7,652 nt of DNA from T1Sed10-7 sp047921175 (GTDB lineage: Bacteria; Actinomycetota; Nitriliruptoria; Nitriliruptorales; Nitriliruptoraceae), in the NCBI GenBank assembly GCA_047921175.1, contig JBLRWQ010000103.1, forward strand, positions 1 to 7,652. Reading direction: 5' to 3'. The translations under genes were made by a program, and so were the position numbers. Within the stretch, counting starts at the first letter, position 1. Every line of letters begins with the position of its first letter. The notes beneath the pieces are model-generated. The model did not search any database and was not told the DNA's origin. It worked only from the letters and a program-made list of their open reading frames with translations. Positions 5,875-7,652 of the stretch are shown one piece after another.

Positions 5875-6798
5875 GTGCCCATCGTGGTCCCTACCTCCCG
5901 TCGCCGTATCGATGTCACCGGCGACGATCGTGCCCGCTACCTCGAGGACGTCACCACCCAGCACCTGCTCGAGGTCCCGGTCACCCACACGCGCTCGGCG
6001 CTGGTGCTGGACCCCCACGGGGCGCCGCTGGCGGCCTTCGACGTCGTGGTGCTCGGTGACCGGCTCGTGCTGCTCGTCCCCGACGACGAGGTGGCGCGGC
6101 ACGTGACCGACGTGCTCGCGATGCGCACGTTCCTCCTGGACGTGCGGTTCACCCGCGTGGACGACCCGGTCGTCGCGGTGCGCGGCGACGACGCGGCGGC
6201 CGTGGTGGCTGCGGCGGGCCTCACGGCGGTGCCAGGCCGCTGCCGCCTGGCCGGCGAGGTGCTCGTGGTGCACCGCGACGACGGCGTCGATCTCACGGGT
6301 CCCGCTGCGGCGCTGGCCGAGGCCGAGGCGGCGCTGCTGGCGGCCGGGGGACGCCGCGGCAGTCCCGAGGAGCTCGAGGATGCCCGGATCCGGGCGGGGG
6401 AGCCCGCCTGGGGCCGGGAGCTGACCGCCCCGCACCTGCCGGAGGAGCTCGGCCTGCTCCCGAGCCACGTCCACCTCGCGAAGGGGTGCTACCCCGGCCA
6501 GGAGGCCGTGGCGCGGATGTGGATGCTGGGTCGGCCCCGGCGGCAGCTCGCGCTCGTGGCACCGGAGGGCGCGGTCGACGTCGGCTGGGCAGCGGGGCAG
6601 GGTCGCGATCGCGTCGTGGTCACGAGCGTCACCCGCGACCGCGATCGGGCGCTCGCCTTCGTGCCGCCGTCCGCAGGTCCCGGGGACCGGTTCGCGGACG
6701 GCGGCGCGGGCGGTGCCGTGGTGGTGGAGCGCCTCGTCGGCGCGGACCGGTGGCCGCCGGGCCACGACCCGGCCGTGCGTCGCCGTCGGGACCGATGA
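5875..6798 (+). CDS. ygfZ: YgfZ/GcvT-like folate-binding protein
   Basis: Predicted cytoplasmic tetrahydrofolate-binding protein of the YgfZ (COG0354) family, which supports assembly or repair of certain iron-sulphur enzymes. GTG5875 follows GAGGAG (5862-5867) with 7 bases between, giving 307 residues. The N-terminal part has the folate-domain pattern RRRIDVTGDDRARYLEDVTT (9-28) and LVLDPHGAPLAAFDVVVLGD (43-62). The family signature KGCYPGQE is at 203-210 with the essential cysteine at 206. It is flanked by RIRAGEPAWGRELT (171-184) and ARMWMLGRPRRQLAL (213-227), both typical of the family. GcvT itself lacks the KGCY motif, so this is not glycine cleavage T protein. The C-terminal ~25 residues are low-complexity and basic. 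It is divergent from tRNA-Leu and convergent with the peroxiredoxin, ending 14 bases before a tandem repeat array. Confidence 0.92.
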   Translation: MPIVVPTSRRRIDVTGDDRARYLEDVTTQHLLEVPVTHTRSALVLDPHGAPLAAFDVVVLGDRLVLLVPDDEVARHVTDVLAMRTFLLDVRFTRVDDPVVAVRGDDAAAVVAAAGLTAVPGRCRLAGEVLVVHRDDGVDLTGPAAALAEAEAALLAAGGRRGSPEELEDARIRAGEPAWGRELTAPHLPEELGLLPSHVHLAKGCYPGQEAVARMWMLGRPRRQLALVAPEGAVDVGWAAGQGRDRVVVTSVTRDRDRALAFVPPSAGPGDRFADGGAGGAVVVERLVGADRWPPGHDPAVRRRRDR

Positions 6799-6812
6799 CC
6801 GTCCACGCGCGC

Positions 6813-6908
6813 ATCGGGTCGCGCTGGAGCGCGCGGATCGGGTCGCGCTGGAGCGCGCGGATCGGGTCGTGCTGGAGCGCGCGGATCGGGTCGTGCTAGA
6901 GCGCGCGG
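6813..6908. repeat. Four 24-bp tandem repeats between convergent genes
   Basis: Units start at 6813, 6837, 6861 and 6885 with the form ATCGGGTCG-Y-GCT-R-GAGCGCGCGG. Units 1 and 2 are identical, unit 3 differs at one base (C to T), and unit 4 at one more (G to A). A partial, diverged fifth copy starts at 6909. Unit 4 contains the last codons and TAG stop of the minus-strand peroxiredoxin gene. Each unit can fold as CGCGC-TGGA-GCGCG; in units 3 and 4 one pair becomes a G-U wobble. The array probably arose by slippage and may act as a bidirectional transcript end. Confidence 0.93.
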
Positions 6909-7357
6909 ATCGCCTCGAGCACCTGATCCGCGTGCTTCTTCGGCTGGACCTTCGGCCAGATAGCCGCGATGCGACCGTCGGCGTCGACGAGCACCGAGGA
7001 GCGCAGGACGCCCTCGTACTCGCGGCCGTACATGGACTTCCTGCCCCAGGCACCGTAGGCATCGATGGCCGTTCGGTCCGGGTCGGCGAGCAGGCGGTGC
7101 GGTAGGTCGTGCTTCTCGGCGAACCGGGCGTGGCTGTCCACCGGGTCCGGCGAGACGCCGAGCACGACCGCGCCGGCCTCCTCGAACTCGCGCCACTGGT
7201 CGCGGATACCGCAGGCCTGGGTCGTGCAGCCCGAGGTGTCGTCCTTGGGGTAGAAGTACACCAGCACCGGTGCGCCGGCCAGGGCTGACAGCGTCACCTC
7301 CGTGCCGTCCTGATCGGGCAGGGTGAAGTCCGGGGCCAGGTCGCCGACCTCGAGCAT
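6896..7357 (-). CDS. bcp: Thioredoxin-dependent peroxiredoxin, Bcp/PrxQ type
   Basis: A cytosolic thiol peroxidase that reduces hydrogen peroxide and organic hydroperoxides using thioredoxin. ATG7357 is preceded on the minus strand by AAGGAGG (7370-7364) with a 6-base spacer, giving 153 residues, the usual Bcp length; longer upstream starts add only low-complexity sequence. Motifs: VGDLAPDFTLPDQDG (4-18), VLVYFYPKDDTSGCTTQACG (31-50) with peroxidatic Cys44 and resolving Cys49 in the Bcp C-x4-C spacing, GVSPDPVDSHARFAEKHDLP, and LRSSVLVDADGRIAAIWPKV near the end. The protein ends EAIRAL with TAG at 6898-6896, inside unit 4 of the tandem repeats. A C instead of T in that stop, as in the neighbouring units, would extend the protein in frame through IRALQ(H/R)DP repeats. 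Confidence 0.96.
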   Translation of the reverse strand: MLEVGDLAPDFTLPDQDGTEVTLSALAGAPVLVYFYPKDDTSGCTTQACGIRDQWREFEEAGAVVLGVSPDPVDSHARFAEKHDLPHRLLADPDRTAIDAYGAWGRKSMYGREYEGVLRSSVLVDADGRIAAIWPKVQPKKHADQVLEAIRAL

Positions 7358-7619
7358 GGGAGGCCTCCTTCGGTCTCGTGGGGGGTCCGGGCGGGCGTGC
7401 GGCCGCCCGCCGACCGCGCTTCGGAGCCTGCCGTCCCGCGGAGCGGTCCGTCGTGCGAACGACCTCGAGCAGCTCGCGTACCGTGCAGCATGCCTTCGCC
7501 GGTGGGCTGGCGCCGGTCCTCGTGGCGCCGATGGCGGTCGTCGGTCGCGATGCTGGCGTCGTTCGGTAGGTCGTCCCGGCCGGCCGGACCCGGTCGTCCA
7601 CATCGGGTGGCATCCGGCC
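7358..7619. other. Intergenic leader upstream of bcp, no gene called
   Basis: No frame in this stretch looks like a real protein; short frames on both strands are arginine/alanine/proline-rich. It should hold the bcp promoter, but I cannot pick one with confidence. Two stems are visible: CGGGCGG/CCGCCCG (7388-7394 with 7403-7409, 8-nt loop), and GTCGT/ACGAC around a GCGA loop (7450-7463). Either could be chance in DNA this GC-rich. The right end leads into the promoter at 7620. Confidence 0.5.
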
Positions 7620-7648
7620 TTGCGGTCCGAACGTGTGTTCGTTATCGT
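7620..7648 (+). promoter_or_regulatory. Candidate promoter, -35 TTGCGG / -10 TATCGT
   Basis: TTGCGG (7620-7625) and TATCGT (7643-7648) are separated by exactly 17 bp, a good sigma-70-type arrangement reading rightwards. The SOS-box-like palindrome fills most of the spacer, so a bound repressor would block it. The controlled gene lies beyond the window. Confidence 0.55.
7628..7641. promoter_or_regulatory. LexA-type SOS box
   Basis: CGAAC-GTGT-GTTCG has perfect 5-bp arms around 4 bases, the form bound by LexA (DinR) in Gram-positive bacteria and actinobacteria. It sits between the -35 and -10 of the candidate promoter at 7620-7648, where repression is expected. The target is off the edge; lexA itself or a DNA-repair/mutagenesis gene would fit. 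Confidence 0.7.
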
Positions 7649-7652
7649 GGTG

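Noticed and set aside
5875..6798. Glycine cleavage T protein (GcvT)
   Set aside because: The KGCYPGQE motif and length of 307 residues mark YgfZ; GcvT lacks this motif and is longer.
6813..6908. CRISPR-like array
   Set aside because: The 24-bp units are directly adjacent with no spacers, and no cas gene is nearby.
7388..7409. Riboswitch or attenuator in the bcp leader
   Set aside because: Only a single GC-rich stem is visible, with no known aptamer pattern; chance is a fair explanation in this DNA.
7378..7569. Small plus-strand gene of 63 codons
   Set aside because: No ribosome-binding site or recognisable motif, and composition typical of translated GC-rich intergenic DNA.
7358..7603. Longer N-terminus for the peroxiredoxin
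   Set aside because: ATG7357 has a strong ribosome-binding site and the normal family start (MLEVGDLAPDF); upstream residues are Arg/Pro-rich filler.

Overview
This window comes from a very GC-rich bacterial chromosome, most likely an actinobacterium (Actinomycetota). The evidence is strong G/C bias at third codon positions, GTG/TTG starts, no TTA codon that I could find in any called gene, and a DUF501-ppx gene pair, which is typical of actinobacteria (eno, FtsB/DivIC-like, DUF501, ppx2 in Mycobacterium and Corynebacterium). The first gene is a YabR-like S1 protein, the partner that follows divIC in Bacillus. The left end therefore looks like a mixture of the Firmicutes divIC-yabR and actinobacterial ftsB-DUF501-ppx2 neighbourhoods. 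That suggests a deep-branching actinobacterial lineage, but I cannot name the species.

Layout. Bases 162-2151 (+): S1 RNA-binding protein, DUF501 protein (GTGA overlap) and Ppx/GppA exopolyphosphatase, tightly packed and probably co-transcribed. Bases 2164-3471 (-): an MFS_3-type efflux transporter that converges on ppx. Bases 3472-3578: a divergent control region that is AT-rich for this DNA and carries a large inverted repeat and repeated GCAGA/TCTGC half-sites. Bases 3579-5721 (+): an ArsR-like, cysteine-free winged-helix regulator, followed with an 8-base overlap by a two-domain protein joining a CoA-type Nudix hydrolase to a divergent NAD(P)H-hydrate epimerase (NnrE/YjeF_N) domain. Bases 5731-5816 (-): tRNA-Leu(UAA), separated from the Nudix gene by a perfect 8-bp hairpin whose loop carries the Nudix stop codon. 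Bases 5875-6798 (+): a YgfZ/GcvT-like folate-binding protein. Bases 6813-6908: four 24-bp tandem repeats between convergent genes. Bases 6896-7357 (-): a Bcp-type peroxiredoxin. Bases 7620-7648: a promoter with a LexA/SOS-box-like palindrome between its -35 and -10, driving a gene beyond the right edge.

How the parts fit. The MFS/ArsR pair is a normal regulator-exporter divergon with the Nudix-NnrE gene attached to the regulator transcript. The right half is rich in housekeeping 'damage control' functions: Nudix clean-up, nicotinamide-hydrate repair fold, YgfZ for Fe-S enzyme maintenance, a peroxiredoxin, and an SOS-type promoter. The most unusual items are the Nudix-NnrE fusion with its altered substrate loop, the tandem repeats that copy the 3' end of the peroxiredoxin gene including its stop position, and the SOS-type promoter at the edge. 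I see no mobile element, CRISPR array or phage gene.
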